Positions 16,439-23,192 are shown, counted from the first letter of the stretch. The stretch is 23,861 nt of DNA from Psychrobacter sp. P2G3 (GCF_001593285.1 NZ_CP012530.1:1-23861), one strand, 5' to 3'. Made by a program: numbers and translations. The notes: generated by a model not told the origin, from the letters alone.

Positions 16439-17071
16439 ATGTTTATCAGAGCGTATCTACGAGCTTCTACCAAAGAACAAGACGCTAAGCGTGCCAAAAG
16501 CGAACTTATAGCATTTGCCAACGATTATGGCCACAAGATTGCTGCCTTCTATGTCGAAAACGAATCAGGAGCTATCTTGGTGCGACCCAAGCTTATGCAG
16601 CTGATCGAAGATGCTCATAAGGGCGATGTTATATTAGTTGAGCAGATTGATCGCTTGGCACGTTTGAACCAAGCTGATTGGGATACGCTCAAAAGAATGC
16701 TATCAGAGAAAAAGCTCTCTATCGTATCAAAAGAGCTGCCGACCTCATATATGGCGCTTCAATCTGAAAGCAGCACTGAATTTATGAGCAGTGTATTACA
16801 GGCCATTAACTCGATGATGCTGGATATGCTCGCAGCCATTGCTAGAAAAGACTATGAGGATCGCCGTAACCGTCAGATGCAAGGTATTGCTCGTGCTAAG
16901 GCAGAAGGTAAGTATTCAGGACGTAAAAAAGATATCGAAAAGCGCCAGATCATCGCTAGTCTACTCAAATCAGGTCATAGTTATTCTGATATTCAAAAAA
17001 TGGCCAAGTGCTCACGGCATTTGATCGCTGATGTGGCCAAGGAAATATCGAGACTAATCACTACTCATTAA
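16439..17071 (+). CDS. Serine recombinase (resolvase/invertase family)
   Basis: The 210-residue protein belongs to the small serine recombinases that cut and rejoin DNA through a phosphoserine link. The catalytic serine is S10 in YLRASTKEQD, and QIDRLARLNQADW (about 69-81) supplies the active-site arginines R72 and R75. The long E helix (about 105-135) leads to a C-terminal helix-turn-helix (about 165-205, IIASLLKSGHSYSDIQKMAKCSRHLI). I choose the ATG at 16439 because it is five bases after agg and begins MFIRAYLRAST; a GTG at 16433 is in frame. Such enzymes on Moraxellaceae plasmids usually resolve multimers or belong to transposons. No transposase or Tn3-like ends are seen. The inverted site copy at 17779 also allows an invertase role. 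Confidence 0.9.
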   Translation: MFIRAYLRASTKEQDAKRAKSELIAFANDYGHKIAAFYVENESGAILVRPKLMQLIEDAHKGDVILVEQIDRLARLNQADWDTLKRMLSEKKLSIVSKELPTSYMALQSESSTEFMSSVLQAINSMMLDMLAAIARKDYEDRRNRQMQGIARAKAEGKYSGRKKDIEKRQIIASLLKSGHSYSDIQKMAKCSRHLIADVAKEISRLITTH

Positions 17072-17283
17072 GTGGTTTTATTACAGTAGTATGCTATGAG
17101 TAGTCTATTAATGGATTAATGAGCCTTTTTAGAGGGTTCCGCTGAGATATACTCATTATTTTATTATCGTGACTGACTCGTGAGCGTGGGTAATTGGAGT
17201 CCATAAAAAGAACCAAAACAGCCGGTTTTCCCTATAATTAGTGTTGTTGTTAACTAGGTTATCTTGTATAAGGAAATTCAAAT

Positions 17284-17775
17284 ATGAAAACAGATGCAAA
17301 AATATCGGAGTGCGGGAAATATAGATACTCATTGAAGCGTATATGGGATGAAGAGAAATCGCTAGTAGCTTTTATAGCTTTAAATCCATCAACAGCTGAT
17401 GAGGTTGATAATGATAAGACTATTAATCGGTGCATAGATTTTGCGAAATCTTGGGGGGCAGGTGGGATGTACATGTTTAATGTGTTTGCTTATCGTGCTA
17501 CAGACCCAACTAATATGAAGGCACAAGACGATCCTATTGGGTCAGAAAACGATAACTATTTAGCCAAGCTATCTAAGGTGGATAAAATTATTGTTTGTTG
17601 GGGGAATGATGGTCTTCACAGAGATAGAGCTAATCATGTAAGAGAAATATTAAAAAATACGGGGCAAGATAAATTATACTGCTTAGATATAAATAAAAAT
17701 GGTGAGCCTAAACACCCTTTATACGTTCGTGGTTCAACTAAGCCAACACTATACGAATATCCTCCGACTCGCTAA
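17284..17775 (+). CDS. DUF1643-family protein
   Basis: The 163-residue protein shows the DUF1643 pattern: FIALNPSTADEVDNDKTINR near 30-49, GMYMFNVFAYRATDP near 61-75, and VCWGNDG near 103-109. The family is of unknown enzymatic function and is common in phages and mobile elements. There is a clear ribosome binding site, aagga about 10 bases before the ATG. The gene lies between the recombinase and the inverted site copy that begins directly after its stop codon, so it appears to be the passenger of a recombinase-bounded cassette. A role in defence or nucleic-acid modification is conceivable but not shown. Confidence 0.85.
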   Translation: MKTDAKISECGKYRYSLKRIWDEEKSLVAFIALNPSTADEVDNDKTINRCIDFAKSWGAGGMYMFNVFAYRATDPTNMKAQDDPIGSENDNYLAKLSKVDKIIVCWGNDGLHRDRANHVREILKNTGQDKLYCLDINKNGEPKHPLYVRGSTKPTLYEYPPTR

Positions 17776-17796
17776 AGCAGTCTGTTATAAGTGGTT
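17776..17796 (-). repeat. Inverted third copy of the recombinase-associated repeat
   Basis: The reverse complement, aaccacttataacagactgct, matches the 16408-16425 copy over its first 18 bases and the 16381-16400 copy over its last eight. It is therefore a mosaic of the two upstream copies, in opposite orientation. It begins immediately after the stop codon of the DUF1643 gene and defines, with the upstream pair, a segment of about 1.4 kb. Confidence 0.8.
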
Positions 17797-17871
17797 GAGA
17801 CCAACCCAAATTCTGTGTCACTAGCTTTTAGCCATACTTACACAAATTTCAGGAAGGTCTCCAAAGCTCTT

Positions 17872-20229
17872 TCAAATTTCGTTGTATATAGTTTTCATCA
17901 TATCTTCTGCATAAGATCTGGAGTCTTCAAGAGATCTATGTTGTATATTATGTGATGGAACATTTAGCGAACCTCGAAGATCATCAAGTGACAGAAAACT
18001 ACTTTCTGTAATATAGTCCTTATCTTTGAGGGCTTTTAAACAATCATTAAATTTACTTTTTTCGTTTAAATTAAGTGAGATAAGCTGTCGTTTATAGCGA
18101 CTTCTCATCTCAGCTTCGACGAATACACGTAGTTGTTCTATTTTATCTTCATTTGTCCTACGTTCTACAAAATCCATTATTTCATTGTAGCGTTTATTAT
18201 GTGCTGTTTCAGTCATTTCAGCTTCAGTTGCCTGCTTTAGTATTGATCCATTCTGTGTTTGAATGATCTTTATAGCACTAGCTTCCTTACTGAACTTCAT
18301 CATCATAGATGAAGCCATACCTTTATAATGTGTAGTAACAATCAATTGTTTAACACGAGATTTTAATCTATATAGTATTCCTAAAATACTGGTAATTCTC
18401 TCACTGTCAAAACTAGTAACAGGATCATCCATAATTAAAATAGCTTTCAGTCTCTCATCCTCAGGTAGCTTATTAATTTTGGCGAAGTAAACAGAAAGAG
18501 CTAGCGCTCTGCGATCTGATTCACTAAATATGCAATGAAACTTATCTTTATTTATACTCTCTCCCTTAAAAGAGACTTTTAATTCATAGACAGTTCTAGT
18601 TCCAATATTGTTAGTACCTCTAGATATTTCAAAATTCTTCGTTCCAATGCTAGAGAAAATTCTGTTTATCTCATCAAAATAATTGTTCAAGAATTCTTCT
18701 TGATCTTCCTCCAGCTTGGCCTTGCGATCTTTATATTCATCCTCAGCTGCTTGCAAATCAGAGCATAAACCAGAAAATTCTATGCAATCCTCGTTCATAT
18801 CACGTCTTTTCCTTTGAGATAGAAGTAATTTCTCTGCATCTACCTCAGTATCCACTAAATTCTGTAGTACTGCGGTATTCTGTAATGCCTTAAATCGATC
18901 TAGTTCTATGTTAATTTTATCTTTAACGCTGTTATATTCAGCGATTGAATCATCAAATATAGAGAACTTGCTCTTTAGTTGCGTAAAATCTATAGGGGGA
19001 AGTGAATTGTAAGGAACTTCGTATTTGTAATTGAGATCGTTTTCTATAGTTTTAGCGACACTATTATTAGCATGATATAAATCAGATAAGGCTAGTTCTA
19101 TGCTCTGAAAACAGCTCATCAACTGATTTATATAGTCGTGTGACTCTAATTCACTTCTAATATCAGCTTCAATATAAGTATCTAAAAATGCTAAATTCCT
19201 ATCATGTTTCTCTCTAATATCTTCTATATTTGTACTGATCAAAGACTTTCTTTTTAGAGAGTTAGCTTTTGATTTCGTTTGAGCTACGAAATTTTGGAAA
19301 TTATCATCGAAAGCAGTTTGATAGTTTTCAATCAAGAACTGAGCTTCTCGCTTTAATTCCTGTCCACAAAAAGGACAATCATCTTTTAGGTGAGTAATGC
19401 CTTTAGCAGCCCAAGTATCAAATAGGTTTGGGCTGTCAACTTTCATCTTGTGATTAGCAACAGCTTCTTTAGAAGCTTCGTGCACATTATCCATATTGAA
19501 GCCTAGACAGTCATTTATAGACTTTAGCTCCGTATCTATAGCTCTATGCCTGATCATCCCCTCAAGATTTGATCTTCTGCTAACTTGAATAGTATTGGTG
19601 ATCTGAGTACTAATTCTTTGCTGTGATTCCTTAGAATTTTTGATTTCTGCATCAATCTCTATAAGAGATAATAGTGATAAGGGAGAAGCTATAAAATCAT
19701 CGATGTTATGTATTTTATGGGAATGAAACTTGCTGGTAAGTGTTCTTATTGATTCCCTAACCCCTCTTAGCTTCTGATTATCAATCTCTAATTCTTCAAA
19801 TTTTACTGAATTTTCACCTAAAATATAGCTTGAAATATTTTTAGAGTTGTCTCTGTTGTATGTCATACCTGCCATAACATTTCTGTAAATGAAAGCTTGG
19901 TCAAAAACATGTAATTGGTAGTTATCAGGAAGATGAGAATCCCAAGAATCATTTGTAAAGGCTACAATTTTTTTTCTATCGTCATCAGTAGAAAACTGAA
20001 TTTTTATTTTTTGCTGTGCTTGGCTCATCACGTTAGATGGATTTATTGATTTTCTGTCCATAATTATTTTGGGGTCATTTAAAGCGAGCGAGTGAAATAT
20101 ATCGCAAAAAGTACTTTTTCCATTCCTGTTTTCACCATAAATAATAGTTACAGGATTAAAATTCACGTTACCATCAGAGAATTTTTGATAGTTACCTGTG
20201 TTCTCAATTAACGTAACTCTTGTAATCAT
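17872..20229 (-). CDS. RloC/PrrC-like AAA ATPase (AAA_13 type), putative anticodon-nuclease defence protein
   Basis: The 785-residue protein has a split ABC/SMC-type ATPase. Walker A is GENRNGKST at 32-40, the signature-like FSESDRRALALS is at 568-579, Walker B is ILIMDDPVTSFD at 597-608, and the switch histidine is H634 in VTTHY. Between the halves are long coiled-coil segments and a zinc-hook-like CPFCGQ (C285, C288). This combination is the architecture of RloC. The C-terminal domain has R701-x3-E705 (RVFVE) and later R752-x3-N756-x3-H760. These recall the Arg-Glu-His set of PrrC/RloC anticodon nucleases and HEPN RNases, although the 59-residue distance from R701 to H760 is longer than I recall for PrrC. 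The start at 20229 has a strong gggagg site. It is very AT-rich (16 G+C of 60 in 19201-19260), suggesting separate acquisition. No restriction genes flank it. Confidence 0.75.
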   Translation of the reverse strand: MITRVTLIENTGNYQKFSDGNVNFNPVTIIYGENRNGKSTFCDIFHSLALNDPKIIMDRKSINPSNVMSQAQQKIKIQFSTDDDRKKIVAFTNDSWDSHLPDNYQLHVFDQAFIYRNVMAGMTYNRDNSKNISSYILGENSVKFEELEIDNQKLRGVRESIRTLTSKFHSHKIHNIDDFIASPLSLLSLIEIDAEIKNSKESQQRISTQITNTIQVSRRSNLEGMIRHRAIDTELKSINDCLGFNMDNVHEASKEAVANHKMKVDSPNLFDTWAAKGITHLKDDCPFCGQELKREAQFLIENYQTAFDDNFQNFVAQTKSKANSLKRKSLISTNIEDIREKHDRNLAFLDTYIEADIRSELESHDYINQLMSCFQSIELALSDLYHANNSVAKTIENDLNYKYEVPYNSLPPIDFTQLKSKFSIFDDSIAEYNSVKDKINIELDRFKALQNTAVLQNLVDTEVDAEKLLLSQRKRRDMNEDCIEFSGLCSDLQAAEDEYKDRKAKLEEDQEEFLNNYFDEINRIFSSIGTKNFEISRGTNNIGTRTVYELKVSFKGESINKDKFHCIFSESDRRALALSVYFAKINKLPEDERLKAILIMDDPVTSFDSERITSILGILYRLKSRVKQLIVTTHYKGMASSMMMKFSKEASAIKIIQTQNGSILKQATEAEMTETAHNKRYNEIMDFVERRTNEDKIEQLRVFVEAEMRSRYKRQLISLNLNEKSKFNDCLKALKDKDYITESSFLSLDDLRGSLNVPSHNIQHRSLEDSRSYAEDMMKTIYNEI

Positions 20230-20731
20230 ATCCAGTTGCCTCCCAAGTAAAATTCTATTTATGCTACCACTTAGTTAAACTATAGTTTAAAGAAATATTT
20301 TTTTGGCAAAATGGTTAAGTCCCCCTGACTAAGGATGAAATAACGATTAGCCGATGAAATTTTTTTGAATATCCCTCTGATTTCTAGTGCTTCCATACCA
20401 AGGATCAGTAAAGGGATAATCTGATACGTGTCCATGAATACCTCTTAAGATATATATAATATTCCAGATTTTTTATAGATGTTATTCGAATACGCATAAA
20501 AAAACCGATTTTCTATACCTATTTTTCTAATATAGATAAATTGTCCGATTTTTAGACTTATCCAGAATTTTCAGCAGGACTCAGTGATACTCTTAGTGGT
20601 TTTTGAGCCTAATAACTGACTGAAGATTATGATTTGCCTATCGACGAGGTTAATGCCATAGTTGTTCACTGAACGTTCTGGACAGTTGTACTGAACACTT
20701 TCTAAAAACGCACTTGAACACTAGGTGAACA
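20230..20731. other. Intergenic stretch between the ATPase and the HTH gene
   Basis: About 500 AT-rich bases without a credible gene, between divergent genes. Near the ATPase start it has the palindrome at 20275-20290. Near the HTH gene start it has a dense cluster of TGAAC/GTTCA words (20664-20737). Both are listed separately. Two partly similar AT-rich tracts (accgatttt near 20504 and tccgatttt near 20544) lie in the middle. Confidence 0.5.
20275..20290. promoter_or_regulatory. 16-bp palindrome in the promoter region of the RloC-like gene
   Basis: The sequence ttaaactatagtttaa is a perfect palindrome starting 46 bases upstream of the minus-strand ATPase start. On that strand it contains a -10-like tatagt, with a possible -35 ttgcca about 19 bases further upstream. 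It may be an operator for a repressor, but its AT-rich nature means chance cannot be excluded. Confidence 0.4.
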
Positions 20732-20737
20732 ATGAAC
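20664..20737 (+). promoter_or_regulatory. TGAAC/GTTCA-rich upstream region of the HTH gene
   Basis: Within 74 bases there are five TGAAC words (20670, 20692, 20715, 20726, 20733) and one GTTCA (20664). The first pair forms the palindrome gttcactgaac (20664-20674). The same words recur inside the gene (20891-20966). This is a candidate operator or iteron-like binding region for the HTH protein encoded next to it. Confidence 0.5.
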
Positions 20738-21241
20738 ATATCGGTGACAAAAGCGGCAAAAGAATGGGGGGTCTCAAGAACGACGATCTATCAGAAGATC
20801 AGTAATGGTGAGCTTTCCAGACATTCAGATAAGAAGATAGACCCATCTGAGATGTTACGCGTTTTTGGTGAGCCTATTTTAAAAAAACGTACTGAACGTT
20901 CAGTGAACAGTGTTCAAAGTACACCTCTGGACAGTCAAAGTGTTCAGTATAATACAGACATTGAACATCAATTAGCGCTTGAGAAGCTCAAAAACGAACA
21001 CCTCAGCCAACAGGTGAGTGATCAAAAGAAGTTGATAGAGAATTATCAAGAGCAGATAGCACAGTTGAACAAAACGCTGGATAAAGCCAACGCCAGTATT
21101 CAGGATTTTGCACAAGTCAGATTACTAGAATTTAAAAAGTCTGAGCAGAGCTATGAGCCGCCACTTGAACAAGAGAAAGAAAAAACGGACGACTCAACCG
21201 TCGCTACGGTTGAGAAGAAAAAAAGGTGGTGGGCGTTTTAG
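20732..21241 (+). CDS. HTH plasmid replication-associated DNA-binding protein
   Basis: The 169-residue protein starts with a MerR/excisionase-like helix-turn-helix (ISVTKAAKEWGVSRTTIYQK at 3-22, then a recognition and wing part to about 50, RVFGEP). A Ser/Gln-rich linker (about 55-75), a coiled coil (about 78-120) and a charged tail ending KKKRWWAF follow. Proteins of this plan are annotated as plasmid replication DNA-binding proteins on Moraxellaceae plasmids, where they usually follow repB. Here the gene lies far from repB in the linear window but on the same backbone arc if the molecule is circular. Their exact role is not established. The tandem TGAAC words upstream and inside the gene are the probable binding sites. 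It converges with the toxin-antitoxin operon. Confidence 0.8.
   Translation: MNISVTKAAKEWGVSRTTIYQKISNGELSRHSDKKIDPSEMLRVFGEPILKKRTERSVNSVQSTPLDSQSVQYNTDIEHQLALEKLKNEHLSQQVSDQKKLIENYQEQIAQLNKTLDKANASIQDFAQVRLLEFKKSEQSYEPPLEQEKEKTDDSTVATVEKKKRWWAF
21193..21214 (-). terminator. Possible terminator of the toxin-antitoxin operon within the opposing gene end
   Basis: A perfect 9-bp stem (ctcaaccgt 21193-21201 / acggttgag 21206-21214) with a 4-base loop lies in the last codons of the HTH gene. On the minus strand it is followed, after seven bases, by a T run. It could end the brnA transcript, but the distance to the T run makes this weak. Confidence 0.3.
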
Positions 21242-21258
21242 ACTTGTGATTTTATCGA

Positions 21259-21555
21259 CTAATGATCTAACAAATACTCTTCTAGCGCATCGTTAATCAT
21301 ATCTTGGTAATTACCACCAGTCTTTTTCGCTTTATCCTGGAATCTAGCAATGATACTAGGACTCACGATACTGGCACCGACCATAGAATCAGATGACACT
21401 ACACTGCCACGGGTCGCACCCGACCAGTCCGTTACTTCAGGCATATCAGACAAATCAATATCATGATCTGAAAGCACCGCCAATCGTTGCAAGTTTGCTT
21501 CTTGCTCAGCGCTTAAAGACGGTAGCTCATTTGCTTTATAGCTAACCCTGTTCAT
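21259..21555 (-). CDS. brnA: BrnA antitoxin
   Basis: The 98-residue protein is the antitoxin of the type II BrnT/BrnA system. It neutralises BrnT and represses the operon. The N-terminal part has the family segment MPEVTDWSGATRGSVV, and the C-terminal ribbon-helix-helix reads ISPSIIARFQDKAKKTGGNYQDMINDALEEYL-like. The frame is open further upstream, but the ATG at 21555 has an excellent aaggagg site and is the normal BrnA beginning. It overlaps the end of brnT by 14 bases, indicating coupled translation. The toxin-first gene order is normal for this family. Confidence 0.88.
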   Translation of the reverse strand: MNRVSYKANELPSLSAEQEANLQRLAVLSDHDIDLSDMPEVTDWSGATRGSVVSSDSMVGASIVSPSIIARFQDKAKKTGGNYQDMINDALEEYLLDH

Positions 21556-21826
21556 AAAACCTCCTTTCAATCTTAGTGGCAGGTCGTGCTGATATGATAC
21601 GAATAACCTCACCACCCTCACTATCTTTTTGAGTATGAGCGACCAGTAATACCGCCACCCCATTCACCGCACCAAGCGCTTGCCACCGTTCTTCACCATT
21701 TTCATAGCGATCTTGCTGACGCAAACACAAAGGATCAAAAAATACCCGAGCTGCTTCTTCAAAGGATAAGCCATGTTTGCGTTGATTACTGCTATTTTTC
21801 TGTTCATCCCATTCAAATTCAATCAT
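21542..21826 (-). CDS. brnT: BrnT toxin (RelE-like ribonuclease)
   Basis: The 94-residue protein begins IEFEWDEQKNSSNQRKHGLSFEEAARVF, the hallmark BrnT opening (the WDxxKNxxNxxKHG pattern). It continues with a RelE-like fold containing ERWQALGAVNGVAVLLVAHT and ends RIISARPATKIERRFYE, where the basic residues of the active site lie. BrnT is an mRNA-cleaving toxin. Its start overlaps the stop of the DinJ-like gene by four bases (ATGA), so its translation depends on the upstream antitoxin-like gene. Length and motifs are intact, so an active toxin is expected. Confidence 0.9.
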   Translation of the reverse strand: MIEFEWDEQKNSSNQRKHGLSFEEAARVFFDPLCLRQQDRYENGEERWQALGAVNGVAVLLVAHTQKDSEGGEVIRIISARPATKIERRFYEQG

Positions 21827-22023
21827 TGATCACCATCTTCAAGCATATTGGTGCTAGGCATTGTCTGATAATCAAAAGATAGCGGTATGCTGTTGGTTTC
21901 TGCTACCTGATGCAAAAATAACTTAATCGCTTGCGAAGGCGTTAAACCATAGCCTTCAAGCACCGAAAACGCCTTGTCTTTTAATTCTTGATCCAGACGA
22001 ATATTATAATTGGTTGTGCTCAT
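21823..22023 (-). CDS. Short RelB/DinJ-family antitoxin-like protein
   Basis: The 66-residue protein has the RelB/DinJ ribbon-helix-helix N-terminus (YNIRLDQELKDKAFSVLEGYGLTPSQAIKLFLHQV at 6-40) followed by IPLSFDY, typical of the family. It lacks the last 20 or so residues found in E. coli DinJ. No YafQ/RelE partner follows; instead brnT starts within its stop codon. It is therefore either the first cistron of a three-component BrnT/BrnA operon or a DinJ relic that still provides the DNA-binding repressor. The operator overlapping its promoter supports a working repressor. Confidence 0.85.
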   Translation of the reverse strand: MSTTNYNIRLDQELKDKAFSVLEGYGLTPSQAIKLFLHQVAETNSIPLSFDYQTMPSTNMLEDGDQ

Positions 22024-22026
22024 AGC

Positions 22027-22083
22027 AGTACTTATCGCTTATACATGTACTTCAAATATAAGCGATAAGTACTAAAAATTCAA
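22027..22083 (-). promoter_or_regulatory. Promoter and 17-bp-arm operator of the DinJ-BrnT-BrnA operon
   Basis: On the minus strand a -35 TTGAAT (22078-22083) and -10 TATATT (22055-22060) have a 17-bp spacer. A perfect inverted repeat with 17-bp arms (22027-22043 and 22057-22073, core acttatcgcttata) and a 13-base gap covers the spacer, the -10 and the region up to the start codon. This is the layout of an autoregulated toxin-antitoxin operon. Confidence 0.8.
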
Positions 22084-22113
22084 TATTTTTAATATTCTTT
22101 ACTTCTTGCCACT

Positions 22114-22389
22114 CTAATCAGAGACATACTGCTCATTTAACCCAGCAAGAAAATCATCAACCGTTTTTTCAATGCTTTTTTGCATGACATAAAGATCAGA
22201 AAAAGAGTATTTACCTAGTTTGTTCCTCTCTTTCATCACTTCAATTAATTTTGCCCTAACGTCTTCTTCATGGGTCTTGTCTTCAATCAAAAGCAAGTTA
22301 AGCTTTACGACAGCTCTATTGTAGGCTTCTTGGGTGGCTTCAAGTTGAAGGCTCTTATTACTGGCTACTGATACACCGCTCATGCTCAT
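22114..22389 (-). CDS. Small helical protein of unknown function
   Basis: The 91-residue protein matches no family I recognise. It is predicted almost entirely helical, with a Lys/Glu-rich stretch (about 35-60) and an acidic C-terminus. The ATG at 22389 has a good aaagga site seven bases upstream, so it is likely translated; a second ATG two codons on is possible. It follows the StbA-like gene by 65 bases on the same strand and may be co-transcribed with it. This suggests a plasmid maintenance or mobilisation accessory role, but that is inference from context only. Confidence 0.6.
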   Translation of the reverse strand: MSMSGVSVASNKSLQLEATQEAYNRAVVKLNLLLIEDKTHEEDVRAKLIEVMKERNKLGKYSFSDLYVMQKSIEKTVDDFLAGLNEQYVSD

Positions 22390-22454
22390 AAATTATTCCT
22401 TTAGATTTAGGGAACGTCTCTTATTGGATCTTCGTTTAGTTCGATATCAATAAT

Positions 22455-22865
22455 TTACTTATCAAAAAGTGATTTATTGCTTTTGATTGCAAGTTTTCTT
22501 TTCATTTTCTCTAAAAACGCATCATGATCTATTTCTTCATCGTCTTGGTTATCACTTTTAGAATCATCATCAATATCTGTAACGCTCTCTTGAATCGGTT
22601 CACCACCTTTCAGATCAACAAAAGTTTGTTCAGCACCTTCATGTTTAATCTCAACCTTACCACTAGAATTATCTGTAGCTACAGATAATTCCTTTGATTC
22701 TTTTCTATAGCGGTAAAGATAATTGGTCAGTGTGCCAGTCGTTAGAATGAGGTCATGGCGCTCAGCTAATATCTCAACCACACCTTCATAGGTATATGAA
22801 ACAGCCAGCTCTTCGATCACCTCATAAAGATCACGAAATTTGGAAAACTTTGTTCTCTTAGCCAT
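22455..22865 (-). CDS. HTH DNA-binding protein, possibly StbA-like
   Basis: The 136-residue protein has an N-terminal helical domain with a helix-turn-helix-like segment (about 10-55: LYEVIEELAVSYTYEGVVEILAERHDL, then TTGTLTNYLYRYRK). A long acidic, disordered linker (about 60-110, DDDSKSDNQDDEE) and a short basic tail (about 115-136) follow. The gene lies immediately beside a 13-unit array of 11-bp direct repeats, its probable target. This gene-array pairing resembles StbA of plasmid R388, which binds 9-bp repeats separated by 2 bp and secures segregation without a ParA ATPase. Family membership is not proven. I choose the ATG at 22865 over the GTG at 22871. A TATAAT box lies at 22906-22911 on this strand, just at the array border, so the protein may repress itself. 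Confidence 0.6.
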   Translation of the reverse strand: MAKRTKFSKFRDLYEVIEELAVSYTYEGVVEILAERHDLILTTGTLTNYLYRYRKESKELSVATDNSSGKVEIKHEGAEQTFVDLKGGEPIQESVTDIDDDSKSDNQDDEEIDHDAFLEKMKRKLAIKSNKSLFDK

Positions 22866-22916
22866 AAACACCTATCTCCATCTATTCCTGAAGTCAATTA
22901 TCTCAATTATAAAAAC

Positions 22917-23077
22917 GCTCATAAATTGCTCATATTTAACTAACGATTTACTACCCTTTTGCTAACGATTTGCTAACTTTTAATCAATCATACAGTAATT
23001 GCTCATAATTTGCTCATATCTAGCTAACGATTTGCTAACTTTTAACTAACGATTTACTAACGTAACGCTCTTATAAA
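22917..23077 (+). repeat. Array of 11-bp direct repeats in two blocks: candidate partition or relaxosome site
   Basis: Read in 11-base steps, units start at 22917, 22928, 22939, 22950, 22961 and 22972. After an 18-base gap, units follow at 23001, 23012, 23023, 23034, 23045, 23056 and 23067. Nearly all begin gctcat or (g/a)ctaacgattt; consensus about RCTAACGATTT. The two blocks repeat each other with an 84-base offset. An 11-base step places all sites on one face of the helix. The layout matches the stbDR arrays bound by StbA, and could also be a parS-like, oriT-proximal or secondary origin site. Confidence 0.85.
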
Positions 23078-23102
23078 CCTTTTTAGCTAAAAAGGCTTAC
23101 GA

Positions 23103-23138
23103 CAGGTAGAAAATAACCGATTTTTCTACCTGCTTTTT
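23103..23138 (+). terminator. Intrinsic terminator downstream of the repeat array
   Basis: Stem caggtagaaaa (23103-23113) pairs with ttttctacctg (23122-23132) and is followed by cttttt. It faces the plus strand, although no plus-strand gene precedes it within the intergenic region; an 18-bp palindrome (23078-23095) sits just before it. Confidence 0.7.
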
Positions 23139-23192
23139 GGTCATTAAATTATCCAATTTAATGACTACACCATACGCACCCCCTTGGGATGA

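Noticed and set aside
16074..20300. Tn3-like or insertion-sequence ends around the recombinase and the RloC-like gene
   Set aside because: No transposase gene and no long terminal inverted repeats with target duplications were seen; only the recombinase-site copies are present.
21556..21663. Longer N-terminus for BrnA
   Set aside because: The extension overlaps brnT in another frame and bypasses a perfect ribosome binding site before the ATG at 21555.
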